Source: Paulinella micropora (taxonomy: Eukaryota; Cercozoa; Imbricatea; Euglyphida). Taken from it: a stretch of 60,028 bases of DNA. The notes beneath the pieces are model-generated. The model saw only the letters and a program-made list of their open reading frames with translations, searched no databases and had not been told where the DNA came from. Positions 1-8,991 of this stretch are shown here, piece after piece (the first letter of the stretch is position 1; the number at the start of each line of letters is the position of its first letter). The DNA lies in NCBI GenBank assembly GCA_009731375.1, contig BJOX01000014.1, forward strand, positions 574,146 through 634,173. Direction: 5' to 3'. The position numbers were made by a program, and so were the translations under genes.

Positions 1-786
1 GGGAGGGGCTGCATGGGTTGGCGAGGCGAAACTAGGGGGACACAGAAAAGTTCCAGAGGAAAGTGCCTGCCTTGTTGCCGTCGCCCTAGCCAATGCAATT
101 TGTGCCTCCAACTCCTTCCTTTCTTTTTCTGTTGCTATATCCCTGATGTGCGGGTCTTGAGCATGATGAAAGAATGACATGAGCTCGGCTGCCTTCCGAA
201 GAAGCAGTGTTTTCTCCGCCATCTCCTTCTCTGTTGCTTTGTTAGTAGCAGGGAGTGCCTGCTTCGGCTCCAAGATCGTATGATCCTTCGTCTGAGCCCA
301 CCTCTTCCATGCATCGTCCTTTTGAAAGGCCGCATGCAGCTTTTTCAGCTTCGTCACCCCTCCGACTTCCCCTTCTATTTCCTGCAGGACTGGGTGAGTG
401 TCCCTGCCAAATTTGGTTTGTTGAAGTTTGCCAAAGTCAATTAACTTGGCCTCCATAAGTTTCAAAGGCACATCCATGACATTAAGCTGCCCTCGCAGGT
501 TCTTGCCTTTAAACTCTCTTTCTCCCTTCTTTATTCCTTCGATGTCCTGACCAGGATCAAGCAACCTGACCAGTGCTCTGGTCCTCCATGGCAGCACACT
601 TTTCGCAGACTGGTACTCATAGAGTATAGCACACTCAAACACTCCCCAAATGAGGTTGAGTAGCTCCAGTAATGACATTTGGTCCCCATATGAGACATGC
701 TGCACCTGTAACTGTGCACCGTCGTCTCTGAGGAATGCTGCAAGAGGCAGAGCTTGACTCGGGATGGGGTAACACGATATCCTCAT
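1..786 (-). pseudogene. Gag remnant of a gypsy-like LTR element (partial, runs off the window start)
   Basis: Reading the minus strand from an ATG at 786, the frame stays open to base 1 (about 262 codons). Its product aligns by eye, segment after segment, with the Gag encoded at 34152-36410: VQHVSYGD against IQHIKFGD, LLELLNLIWGVF against HLELLDAIFGVY, and DAWKRWAQTKDHTIL against EAWKRWIPTKDHSVL. It would form the capsid-like Gag of a retrotransposon. The similarity is clear but far from identity, so this is a different, older or separate subfamily. Only the N-terminal two thirds of Gag lie in the window. The start is uncertain, because a longer frame from 1114 overlaps it in another frame. 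I call it a remnant because of that break, but it could be functional if frameshifting is used. Confidence 0.7.
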
Positions 787-1114
787 TTCTCAAGGGATCT
801 CCCCATCGAATCTCTGGGGGAATATATAGCCATTTACCGGCCTGCTGCTCCCCTATTTTCTTCTCAAACTCCTTCTTAGTTAGTTTGGCGTATTCGGCCA
901 CCCACTGATCTTCCTCCTCCTTCTTCTCCTTCTCCTCCTCCGTCATCATCGCTCCCTCATCTTGGACCTGGTCCATTGGATTGTCTGCTCCTCCTGTGTC
1001 AAAGGAAGGCCCTGCCAAATCCGTTTCGTCCCCTAGAGGGCCAACGAGCGTATTTACATCTTCTGGGGTTTGAGCACTCGCCCCTCCGTCATCCTCAGTC
1101 CATTCTTCAGACAT
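635..1114 (-). CDS. Acidic leader ORF overlapping gag of the first gypsy-like element
   Basis: This 159-codon ORF starts with ATG at 1114 (MSEEWTEDDGGASAQTPED) and is rich in Glu, Asp and Lys. Its first ~110 codons look like real protein. Its C-terminal part is a shadow of the Gag frame, which lies one base downstream in phase. The second element of this family, at 36.5 kb, has a comparable short acidic ORF beginning MSTETAEVSEF, with the same phase offset to its gag. The ORF could be the true N-terminus of Gag, joined by a +1 shift or separated from Gag by an indel, or it could be an upstream ORF. No known domain is recognised. Confidence 0.45.
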   Translation of the reverse strand: MSEEWTEDDGGASAQTPEDVNTLVGPLGDETDLAGPSFDTGGADNPMDQVQDEGAMMTEEEKEKKEEEDQWVAEYAKLTKKEFEKKIGEQQAGKWLYIPPEIRWGDPLRNEDIVLPHPESSSASCSIPQRRRCTVTGAACLIWGPNVITGATQPHLGSV

Positions 1115-1243
1115 GGTCGCTGGGGGAATATGAGTGGGACAGAGCTGATTCTACCCCGTATTTGCTCTGTTCGTCTCTGGGGAACGAATAGAGAGAAAAG
1201 ATGAAAAGATAGTATAGAGAGAGAGTGTCTCACCTCTATGTCT

Positions 1244-1292
<49 letters not shown>

Positions 1293-1750
1293 TTTTTTTT
1301 TGTGAGAAAGAAGTAGTCTGTACGACTTTCTCTGAAAATTTGATCTCCTTCTCCACTCCTCTTCTCTTTTGCTCTTTTTGTTGTTGTATCTGTTATGAGG
1401 TACTAGGACCTACGTACAGATAGTGTCAAAGAGGCTTGAGAAGCACTCCTTGAGAAGTCGACTTGTCGTCGGATAGGTGTTCAGACCTACTTTCGAAAAA
1501 CAGTCAGAGATTTGCAAAAATACTCTGATGTGTGTGACTTGAGAGGCAACTAAGTGCACAGACTTGAGAGGGAGAGTACTAGGCTCGTGTCCTTCAAGTT
1601 TGTTTGTCACTGTGAGTGTTTGTTCGTACGTCTGTTGACTTACTCTGTCTCTGCCTCAAGGGAGAACAGGAGAACAGAAAAGATGTCTGGTATCTGCCTC
1701 AAGGGAGAACAGGGATAAAGGCTGTGGAGAGGGTACTGGGACACCTACTC
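1115..1750 (-). repeat. 5' leader/LTR-like region of the first gypsy-like element
   Basis: Upstream of the gag ORF, the segment around 1385-1465 matches the segment around 36755-36837, which lies in the same position relative to the second element. Shared blocks include TTGTATCT, TATGAGG, CAGATAGT and CTCCTTGAGAAGTCGAC. A (GT)n tract followed by a T run lies at 1246-1302. The phrase CTGCCTCAAGGGAGAACAGG occurs twice at 1655-1715. LTR ends cannot be placed because the other copy is cut by an assembly gap. Confidence 0.5.
1246..1302. repeat. (GT)n followed by poly-T
   Basis: A dinucleotide GT run passes directly into an uninterrupted T run. It lies in the leader of the first gypsy-like element; the second element has a shorter T run at a comparable place. 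Confidence 0.9.
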
Positions 1751-1754
1751 ACAA

Positions 1755-3600
1755 ACGCCTAGACGTATTGTTTTGCAAAAGAGCTTGTGTGGGGATGTGT
1801 TGGAGTATTTGTTGTTTGAGTCTGCCTACTCAATGGAGATAGGTCAGCCCAAATTTTCCTTCTGCAGTCAAAGGACAAGCCAGAAAAGAAATCAGCCGTG
1901 TGCTGGTGACTCCAATGTTAAAATCCCCGAAGATAGCTCGTTAAAAAGTCGGTAATACAACCAAACACAAATCCCCAAAGGAGAATGATGTCTCGTTATA
2001 TTAGCTCAGTGAAACCGCACAAAAGAAAGCGGCAACAGACCAAGGTTAAAATGGCATTAGGTCAAATCCTGCCAAACGATATTGAAATAATGGGAAGAAA
2101 CTAGGTGCACCTGACACCAAAAAAAGTGTACTTTTTACCGGCTATCCGGGGGGTGATGCCTACATAACGTACCCGCCTTCCCCGCGATGATATGCAATTT
2201 CTGCGCCGATACAAATCATAGTTCCTGAATGATGACTAATCCAGGAACTTGAGGTGTGCGAGATTGACTCTCGGCACCCAATCCAAGTATCAGTACATGC
2301 GAAGCACATTCGGACAGTGTACTTTAACTGTGAGGTGACCGAGGCAGATTTCACGGTGAGTCATGCAAGTTTTGTCTGTTAAAATCAGCGCAGGTATTCA
2401 TGTAGGCGCAGATAGGTAAATATGCGACCTTTTCTTATACCCCTATACACAGTGATGTATAGACGAGCTATATCTCGTAAAGATGTAGTTATATCCGTTT
2501 TTATTTATATACTTTTGAGCCGGCTGAAAACGATAATATTACGATTCATAACCGGTACTACTTTTTAAAGCAGTATGATATTATCGTTAGGGGTGACATT
2601 GGGAAATGGCTCTCTGTTTCCTTTTTGTTGCGTGGCTCTGACAGTCTCCTACATTTTCCGCCATACTGGTTTCCTCTCTTTGTAGAGGAGGAAGATTAGG
2701 TTATTTTCAGAGTGCTTTGGAATTGGATGGATAATACCCCGGCTTGCAATAAATAATATCTTTTGATTATAACCGACAAAAGTGGAGTACCAGCCTAGAT
2801 TTTTATTTCCTCCAATTTTCAATCAAGCAATTTGAAAAAGCCACTCCCCCAAGCAAAGGAAGAAGGAACGGTAGTGGAGGAGTGTAGGAAGGGAGTTGAG
2901 GAGGTGTTAGAAGCTTGCAGTGCACAAAAACAGCAGTAAAATCTTGCACAGATGCTCACAAAGCGGCACGGCAAGACACTCGTTGTGTGTACGATTTTGA
3001 CACCTACAGTAGTGTGTTTGGAAAGTGTAGGGGAGCATAGAAAGTGTATTCAGTGAGGCAGAAACACGATAGTGCTCACTGGATTGATTGTAGACGCATT
3101 GTCGAGTCAGAGGAGTGCTTTACAGACACACACACAGGGAGTGAAAAGCCCTACTGTCTGTTCTGTGGGCATTCCTACACATACATACAGACACTCAGTC
3201 TGTATTGCCACAAGTGCTTAGCACACACAAACGTTAGGGAAACGTAAGGACGTGTGAAGGGGCAGAGGAAAACAGACAAGCAAAATACAGACAGAAACCT
3301 ATTCAATTGGCACAAAACCTGTTTATACAAACAACACACATCCTACACCAAACAAGGTGGCCATCTCTTAGGGGGTATGCCAGTCTAACAAGACACAGGC
3401 CAAGGAATTTACGTGTGGATTGGACACAGGAGAGCCAAAACGGAGGGTGGTTTTGGGACGATTTTTATTTTCGTTCAAAACAAACAAAACACACACCTCT
3501 CATCAAACGCAAGCACTACAAACGTGTTGTGTGGTGGCGAATAGGTCAGGAAGGACAAGAACTCGGATACCGAGCGGCTCCCAAGACATCAGCAGCAAGT
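1755..3600. other. No recognisable gene
   Basis: Only short ORFs (under 100 codons) without recognisable composition or domains occur. A fold-back with arms AACGATAATAT and ATATTATCGTT sits near 2529-2590 and is listed as its own feature. Nothing else could be supported. Confidence 0.6.
2528..2592. repeat. Short fold-back with AACGATAATAT arms
   Basis: An inverted repeat of about 11 bp (AACGATAATAT and its complement) is separated by about 40 bases and followed by GGGGTGAC. A structurally equivalent fold-back with the same arms is found at 48113-48164. Two occurrences with the same arms and similar spacing suggest a small dispersed element or protein-binding site; the function is unknown. 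Confidence 0.5.
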
Positions 3601-3619
3601 GTGTGAAGAGTCAGCAACA

Positions 3620-4240
3620 CTCAGTACACACACACACATACACACACGCAAACACTCACAAACACACCCCCAAAACTCAAAAAGGTAAGGCTTTGGTCGG
3701 TTTTTGAGTTGGGAGAGAACCTTTTGCGAAGGGAAAACAACAGTGACCTATTGGCCATGGGCTGAGCCCAGAAAGGCTAATTGAAAACCTTTTTATTAGT
3801 TCTCTTCTGTGTACACGCGTGCAGATCACAGACAGACTTGTTTACAAGTAACGAGTGTGGTGTGTGCTCACAGGGTGCACAAGCATACGTCGACGAGCAG
3901 ACTCAGCAAGGCTTTCCCCACGCAAAGGGGGGGGGGGGGTGAGTACACTTTCTACCTTGACTGATTGTTAGTGTGTGTGTGGGTTGGTTGTTCTGTTGAC
4001 GGGTGCATTGATCACACAACAAACGAGACACAGGAAAACAGAACAAACACGACATTACACCTACACAAGAAACATACGACACTGCTCGTTTCACACCCAT
4101 GAAGGGTAACACAAACATTGCATGGTTAGGCCAAACCACGAAGTCAACCATTGCAATACGTTTGGACATGTCTAAGGGAACAGACACAAACACCCCAACC
4201 GCCACAGGCGAGGGCCACTACATCTCAACAAGTCCCAAAC
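3620..4240. other. CA-rich simple sequence and unrecognised DNA
   Basis: ACAC-rich stretches occur at 3625-3670 and a G run at 3928-3940. Short ORFs on both strands are not convincing. No gene is supported. Confidence 0.5.
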
Positions 4241-4261
4241 GACCCATAAAATTTATAAGGT

Positions 4262-4383
4262 GTCTTATCCATTTCAAGTTGATTATTAAGCAAATTTTGG
4301 TCCCACAGGAATCCTTAAAATTCTATATTTCTGTCTCATTGGGACCAAAACTTGCTTAGTAATCAACTTGAAATTGATAAGAC
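4262..4383. repeat. Long imperfect inverted repeat (hairpin, about 42 bp arms)
   Basis: The left arm begins CTTATCCATTTCAAGTTGAT and ends TTTTGGTCCCA. The right arm begins TGGGACCAAAACTTGCTTAG and ends in the complement of the left start. I count only a few mismatches over about 42 positions, with a loop of about 35 bases. The hairpin is directly followed by a region packed with TAGTCCC and GGGACTA motifs, so it is probably the edge of the same repeat element. Confidence 0.75.
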
Positions 4384-4880
4384 CTGTCCCAGCGGGACTA
4401 CCGGACGAATCCTATCCCGCTGGACTAAATCAAGTAGTCCCTCTGCGACTAACTTGGTCTTTCTGGGACCAAACCGCTTAGTTCGTCTTGGACTAGTTCA
4501 GTCCCATTGGGAGCGTTTTAGTCTCTAAACGACCAATGCGTCAAAAGAGAATTGGTCCCAAGTGTCTTGTCCCAAAAATTTGATCAATGATACCAGTCCC
4601 GGCGAGACCGCATTAGCCCCTGTGTGACTGATTTAGTCACATAAACATGAGGGGTTCATAACCCCATAAAAACCGGGACTAAATTAATCCCGCAGGGACT
4701 AATGCCGTTCCAAAGTGTAATCTGTTTAGTCCCTGCTGGACTGTGCGGGACTAGTTCTGTTCCAGAGGGACTAATCAGTTTCATCTGTTTAGTCCCTGCT
4801 GGACTGTTTTCGTCCTAAAGTCTCGATGAAACCAAGGTAATTGGTCGCAGGATACCCAGAGAAATGAGAGTTTGGTAACA
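4384..4880. repeat. Block dense in TAGTCCC/GGGACTA motifs in both orientations
   Basis: The heptamer TAGTCCC, its complement GGGACTA and near variants recur many times in both orientations, for example GTTTAGTCCCTGCTGGACTG twice near 4726 and 4788. Short palindromes form between neighbouring copies. It is not coding. It could be a decayed satellite or a non-autonomous element; no family is recognised. Confidence 0.6.
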
Positions 4881-5080
4881 ATTAGTCCCACAACATATTA
4901 AATATTAATAAAATCAGTCCCAGAGCAATGAAATTTTGATAATAATTAGTCCCACAGCATATTAAATATTAATAAAATCAGTCCCAGAGCAATGAAATTT
5001 TGATAATAATTAGTCCCAACGCACATTAAATATTAATAAAATCAGTCCCAGAGAAATGAGAAATGAGATTTTAATAATAA
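4881..5080. repeat. Tandem repeat, about 3 x 64 bp
   Basis: Units start at 4881, 4945 and 5009 with ATTAGTCCCA and contain ATTAAATATTAATAAAATCA followed by GTCCCAGAG. The units are nearly identical, except that the third carries a small internal expansion. Each unit contains two AGTCCC motifs, linking it to the preceding block. Confidence 0.85.
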
Positions 5081-5445
5081 TGGTAAGTATTTAATACAGT
5101 ACACCATGCAGCTCAAAGGTTACACATCAAACTGTATTAAAACCTCTTATTAATAATTAACACCAGGGTAATTAATCATATCTAATAGTACACAAGGACA
5201 CAAATCATTTGTCTAATCGAAAACCGCACCGTTCCAGTCCCGTCAATGAAAAAGCCATGGGTTCTGCTGATTGAGGTTTGCCTTTGTTATCGAAACCATA
5301 GCATTTCTACAGAAAAGTAAGTAAGTACATATGTATGTAAATAAGTAAAGAAATAAGAATGAAAGCAGTTGAAAATGCAGTAAGTAAAGACGTAGCTACC
5401 CTAACTATCGACCAGGAACAGTAAGATTAATTATCTATTACTTTT
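5081..5445. other. AT-rich sequence without a gene
   Basis: Only short ORFs and a few GTAA-rich stretches near 5312-5350 are present. No gene or element could be supported. Confidence 0.5.
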
Positions 5446-5448
5446 ATG

Positions 5449-5507
<59 letters not shown>

Positions 5508-5528
5508 TACTAGTACTACTACTACTAC

Positions 5529-5605
<77 letters not shown>

Positions 5606-5609
5606 TTAT
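5449..5609. repeat. (ATT)n microsatellite with internal (ACT)n
   Basis: A long ATT run is interrupted at 5504-5531 by ACT triplets. It directly precedes a SINE head on the plus strand, so it may be the tail of an upstream SINE copy. Confidence 0.9.
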
Positions 5610-5616
5610 TATTTTA

Positions 5617-5762
5617 GGACACCGTGATAGCCCAGTGGTCAAGTTCTACCATCTGGGCCCTGTCGCCAGTTCGATTCCCGTCGGTGCCACCAGTATTTTC
5701 ATTGAACATACCGGTCTATTTCTGGTCCAGTATTTTCATTGAACATACCGGCCCGTCTGGAA
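5617..5762 (+). mobile_element. tRNA-derived SINE, copy 1 (cut by gap)
   Basis: The copy starts GGACACCGTGATAGCCCAGT. It contains an A-box (TAGCCCAGTGG) and a B-box (GTTCGATTC) at tRNA-like spacing, followed by the SINE body with two copies of CCAGTATTTTCATTGAACAT. It stops at an assembly gap. The internal RNA polymerase III promoter boxes are read directly from sequence; mobilisation by a LINE is inferred from the general behaviour of SINEs. Confidence 0.75.
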
Positions 5763-6254
5763 NNNNNNNNNNNNNNNNNNNNNNNNNNNNNNNNNNNNNN
5801 NNNNNNNNNNNNNNNNNNNNNNNNNNNNNNNNNNNNNNNNNNNNNNNNNNNNNNNNNNNNNNNNNNNNNNNNNNNNNNNNNNNNNNNNNNNNNNNNNNNN
5901 NNNNNNNNNNNNNNNNNNNNNNNNNNNNNNNNNNNNNNNNNNNNNNNNNNNNNNNNNNNNNNNNNNNNNNNNNNNNNNNNNNNNNNNNNNNNNNNNNNNN
6001 NNNNNNNNNNNNNNNNNNNNNNNNNNNNNNNNNNNNNNNNNNNNNNNNNNNNNNNNNNNNNNNNNNNNNNNNNNNNNNNNNNNNNNNNNNNNNNNNNNNN
6101 NNNNNNNNNNNNNNNNNNNNNNNNNNNNNNNNNNNNNNNNNNNNNNNNNNNNNNNNNNNNNNNNNNNNNNNNNNNNNNNNNNNNNNNNNNNNNNNNNNNN
6201 NNNNNNNNNNNNNNNNNNNNNNNNNNNNNNNNNNNNNNNNNNNNNNNNNNNNNN
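5763..6254. other. Assembly gap (N)
   Basis: A run of N between two SINE-related stretches. The gap probably reflects collapse of near-identical SINE copies and ATT tails. Confidence 0.99.
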
Positions 6255-6264
6255 GATACATACA

Positions 6265-6331
<67 letters not shown>

Positions 6332-6597
6332 GGACACCGTGATAGCCCAGTGGTCAAGTTCTACCATCTGGGCCCTGTCGCCAGTTCGATTCCCGTCGGT
6401 GCCACCAGTATTTTCATTGAACATACCGGTCCGTCTGGACCAGTATTTTCATTGAACATACCGGTCCGTCTGGAAGTGTTGGAACTGCCCTTGCGGGGGT
6501 GTCATTAGAGCCTATCGTCAATTCTTCGTACTCCCCTCACGGGTGAGACGATGGAGGCGCATGTGCAGAAATGCATCAGCCATTGACAGAGAAGCAC

Positions 6598-6636
<39 letters not shown>
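6332..6636 (+). mobile_element. tRNA-derived SINE, copy 2, with (ATT)n tail
   Basis: This is a complete-looking unit. It has a tRNA-like head with A-box and B-box, then a 35 bp segment (CCAGTATTTTCATTGAACAT...) in direct duplicate. The rest of the body contains GCGGGGGTGTCATTAGAGCC and ACTCCCCTCACGGGTGAGAC, and the unit ends GAAGCAC followed by an ATT run from about 6598. Copies 1, 3, 4 and 5 share this order. The trinucleotide tail instead of poly-A is a family trait. Confidence 0.8.
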
Positions 6637-6637
<1 letters not shown>

Positions 6638-6877
6638 GGTGGCACCGCGATAGCCCAGTGGTTAAGGTCTACCATCTGGGACCTGTCGTCAGTTCGATTC
6701 CCGTCGGTGCCAGTATTTTCAAATAATATTTTCTTTGAAAACATTGGTCTGTCTGGAAGGCTTTGAGCTGCCTTGCGGGGGTGTCAGTAGAGCCTATCGT
6801 CAAATCTTCGTACTCCCCTCGCGGGTGAGACGATGGAGGCACATGCAGAAATGCATTCACCATTGACTGAGAAGCAC

Positions 6878-6960
<83 letters not shown>

Positions 6961-7020
6961 TTATCATTATCATCATTACAATTCTTATTCTTATTCTTAT
7001 TCTTATTATTATCATTATTA

Positions 7021-7060
<40 letters not shown>

Positions 7061-7085
7061 CATTATTATTGTTATCATTATTATT
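6638..7085 (+). mobile_element. tRNA-derived SINE, copy 3, with long trinucleotide tail
   Basis: The head at 6641-6711 starts GGCACCG and ends CGGTGCC, a perfect 7 bp acceptor-like stem 71 bases long. The A-box is at 6651-6661 and the B-box at 6692-6700. The T-arm does not pair well, so this is a tRNA relic rather than a functional tRNA. The body differs from copy 2: only one CATTGAACAT-type segment is present and it is diverged. The tail from about 6879 passes from ATT through ACT into mixed TCAT and CTTATT repeats to about 7085. Confidence 0.8.
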
Positions 7086-7099
7086 GTTGTTAGTGTTGT

Positions 7100-7540
7100 T
7101 GTGACAATTGCTTATAATTACAGAGCTAGCTACCTGGGTAAATATCAAAATGGAAAGGAGGTTGTTGTTGTTTATTATTCTTTCCATTCTCATTTCCATT
7201 CTGTTACCACGATGTGCTGCTGTCGCACCTTACTGGAGCGCTGCATCCAAGAATCCCAATATCCCTATTTTACAAAACAAAACTATGTATATATGTATAT
7301 ATATGTACTTATATAACTGAAAGCAAAAAAAGTTACTTCGATGGCTGCTTCTTTTCTTTTCTTGGACACTCCCATTGCAGGATCCATTCAGACCGTGCCG
7401 ACAAGCAAGTTTTTCGCTTGCTTGCAGTGACTGTGCAGCCCAACATTTCTGAGACTTCTTCTGGTAGGATTGCGTTGACTTTGAAATAGATTCTTCCTTC
7501 AATATCATCACCAATGGGTGCTGACAGTAAGTCATTTTTC
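7100..7540. other. Unrecognised sequence between SINE tail and CTT repeat
   Basis: ORFs of 70-90 codons exist on both strands, but none has recognisable similarity or convincing composition. No feature is supported. Confidence 0.5.
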
Positions 7541-7545
7541 CAATG

Positions 7546-7861
7546 AATTCGTCCTTCTTCTTCTTCTTCTTCCCTTGTCCTTGTTCTTCTTCTTCTTGTT
7601 CTTGTTCTTGTTCTTCTTCTTTTTCTTTTTCGTCTTCTTCTTCTTCTTCTTCTTCTTCTTCTTCTTCTTCTTCTTCTTCTTCTTCTTCTTCTTCTTCTTC
7701 TTCTTCTTCTTCTTCTTCTTCTTCTTCTTCTTCTTCTTCTTCTTCTTCTTCTTCTTCTTCTTCTTCCCCTTCTTCTTCTTCTTCTTCTACCCCTTCTTCT
7801 TCTTCTTTTTGTTCTTTTTGTTCTTTTTGTTCTTCTTGTTCTTCTTGTTCTTCTTCTTCTA
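7546..7861. repeat. (CTT)n microsatellite
   Basis: A nearly pure CTT run with TTG and CCC interruptions. It produces long poly-Ser, poly-Phe and poly-Glu frames that are not genes. Confidence 0.95.
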
Positions 7862-8074
7862 AATCGACCACTTCCTCACTTTTTTTCTTTTCTGCCTTTT
7901 GTCCTTCTGCTTCTTCTTCTCCTTCTTCTCCTCTTCTTCTCCTTCTTCTCCTTCTTCTTCTCCTTCTTCGTCCTTGCGCACTTGCTTACCTTTTTTCTTC
8001 CCTGCCTTTGTTCTCTCATTTGCGTTCCTTCTTCTTTTGTTTCCCTTCTTGAGCACTGGTACATTTTGCATTTT

Positions 8075-8360
8075 CTCCCCTGCCTTTCAACCATCTTCTG
8101 ATATCCCCACTTTTCCTCTCCTTGTTGTTCTTCTTTTTTCTAGCACTCCCTCATCTTTCTGGCCCTGTGCTTGCTCCCCTGCCTTTTGTCCATCTTCTGA
8201 CATCCCCACTTTTCCTCTCCTTGTTCTTCTTTTTTCTAGCACTCCCTCATCTTTCTGGCCCTGTGCTTGCTCCCCTGCCTTTGTCCATCTTCTGACATCT
8301 CTCCTTATTGTTCTTCTTTTTTCTAGCACTCCCTCATCTTTCCGGCCCTGTGCTTACTCA
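8075..8360. repeat. Minisatellite, 3 copies of about 97 bp
   Basis: Units start near 8075, 8173 and 8269 with CTCCCCTGCC. They share CCATCTTCTGA, TCTAGCACTCCCTCATCTTT and GGCCCTGTGCTT. The third unit lacks part of the middle. The minus-strand frame reads a repeated Lys/Arg/Glu-rich motif (GEQAQGQKDEGVLEKRRT), but there is no other sign of a gene. Confidence 0.85.
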
Positions 8361-8590
8361 CGGTTCCTTTTCTTTCCACTTTCCTTGCTTGCTCCTATCT
8401 CCTTTTGCTTCTGCTCCAGCTTCTGCTTCTGCGCCAGCTTCTGCTTCAGCTCCCTCTGCATCTCCTCCAACTTCTTGTGCATATCTTGTATTTCCCCATT
8501 TATATCCTCCCCCTACAACAACAGTAAGAGAAGGGAAGAGGAGGGAAAGGAGAAGGAAGAGGAGGGAAAGGAGGAGGGAAAAGAGGAGGG

Positions 8591-8595
8591 AAATG
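8591..8595. repeat. Target-site duplication, left copy (AAATG)
   Basis: AAATG lies immediately left of the first LTR, and the same five bases lie immediately right of the third LTR at 24877-24881. A 5 bp duplication is usual for copia-type integration. It brackets the whole two-element array rather than each element. Confidence 0.85.
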
Positions 8596-8991
8596 AGTAA
8601 GCAATAATATTTACTAAATATATTGTTACATTTTATGGTCAATTTCACGACATAACATTTATATTTGACCGGATCATATTCATTACCATTTTCATATTTC
8701 GTATCATAATTATTATTCGTTACGTTGATATTACCGTTATTCACAATTAGTTGCCAGTTAGTATAGATTGGCCCATACTGAATCATCACTTGAATTTCTG
8801 ACCACAAGATCAGTATATAAATTTGTGGTATTTATTTCACTATAAATTTATGGTAAATTAGATTGAGTTTCAGTCATTGGTTTCTAACCATTGATTAAAT
8901 TCATTATTGTTCCTTCAACCTTTGATCAAAGTGCCTCAGCGCAAACGATTATTCAAGTATCCGGAGACTAATGTCTACTAGTGTACTTACT
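8596..8991 (+). repeat. LTR 1 of the copia array
   Basis: The LTR begins AGTAAG and ends CTTACT, a perfect 6 bp terminal inversion, instead of the usual TG...CA. It holds a TATA-like TATATAAA at 8814-8821 and the ATG of the polyprotein at 8971. The ends were set by comparing all three LTRs and by the flanking AAATG duplication. Confidence 0.9.
8814..8821 (+). promoter_or_regulatory. TATA-like box in LTR 1
   Basis: TATATAAA lies about 150 bases upstream of the polyprotein ATG, a reasonable place for an LTR promoter. LTR 2 has the same octamer at 16757-16764. LTR 3 has TACATAAA at 24699-24706, a change likely to weaken it. Confidence 0.5.

Noticed and set aside
4881-5080. CRISPR-like array
   Set aside because: The 64 bp units are contiguous tandem repeats without unique spacers, in a eukaryotic context.
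5624-6508. ORFs crossing N gaps (also at 36.7-38.1, 39.8-40.5 and 57.5-57.9 kb)
   Set aside because: The coding part is mostly N or microsatellite.
6641-6711. A functional tRNA gene at the SINE head
   Set aside because: The acceptor-like stem and A/B boxes are present, but the T-arm does not pair and the sequence recurs with a SINE body. It is a tRNA relic.
6669-7199. Long Asn/Ser-, Ile- and Tyr-rich ORFs
   Set aside because: They are the three frames of ATT/ACT microsatellites and SINE tails, not genes.
7230-8600. ORFs with poly-Glu, poly-Phe or poly-Ser and Lys/Glu-rich repeats
   Set aside because: Products of the CTT microsatellite and the 97 bp minisatellite; no independent evidence for translation.
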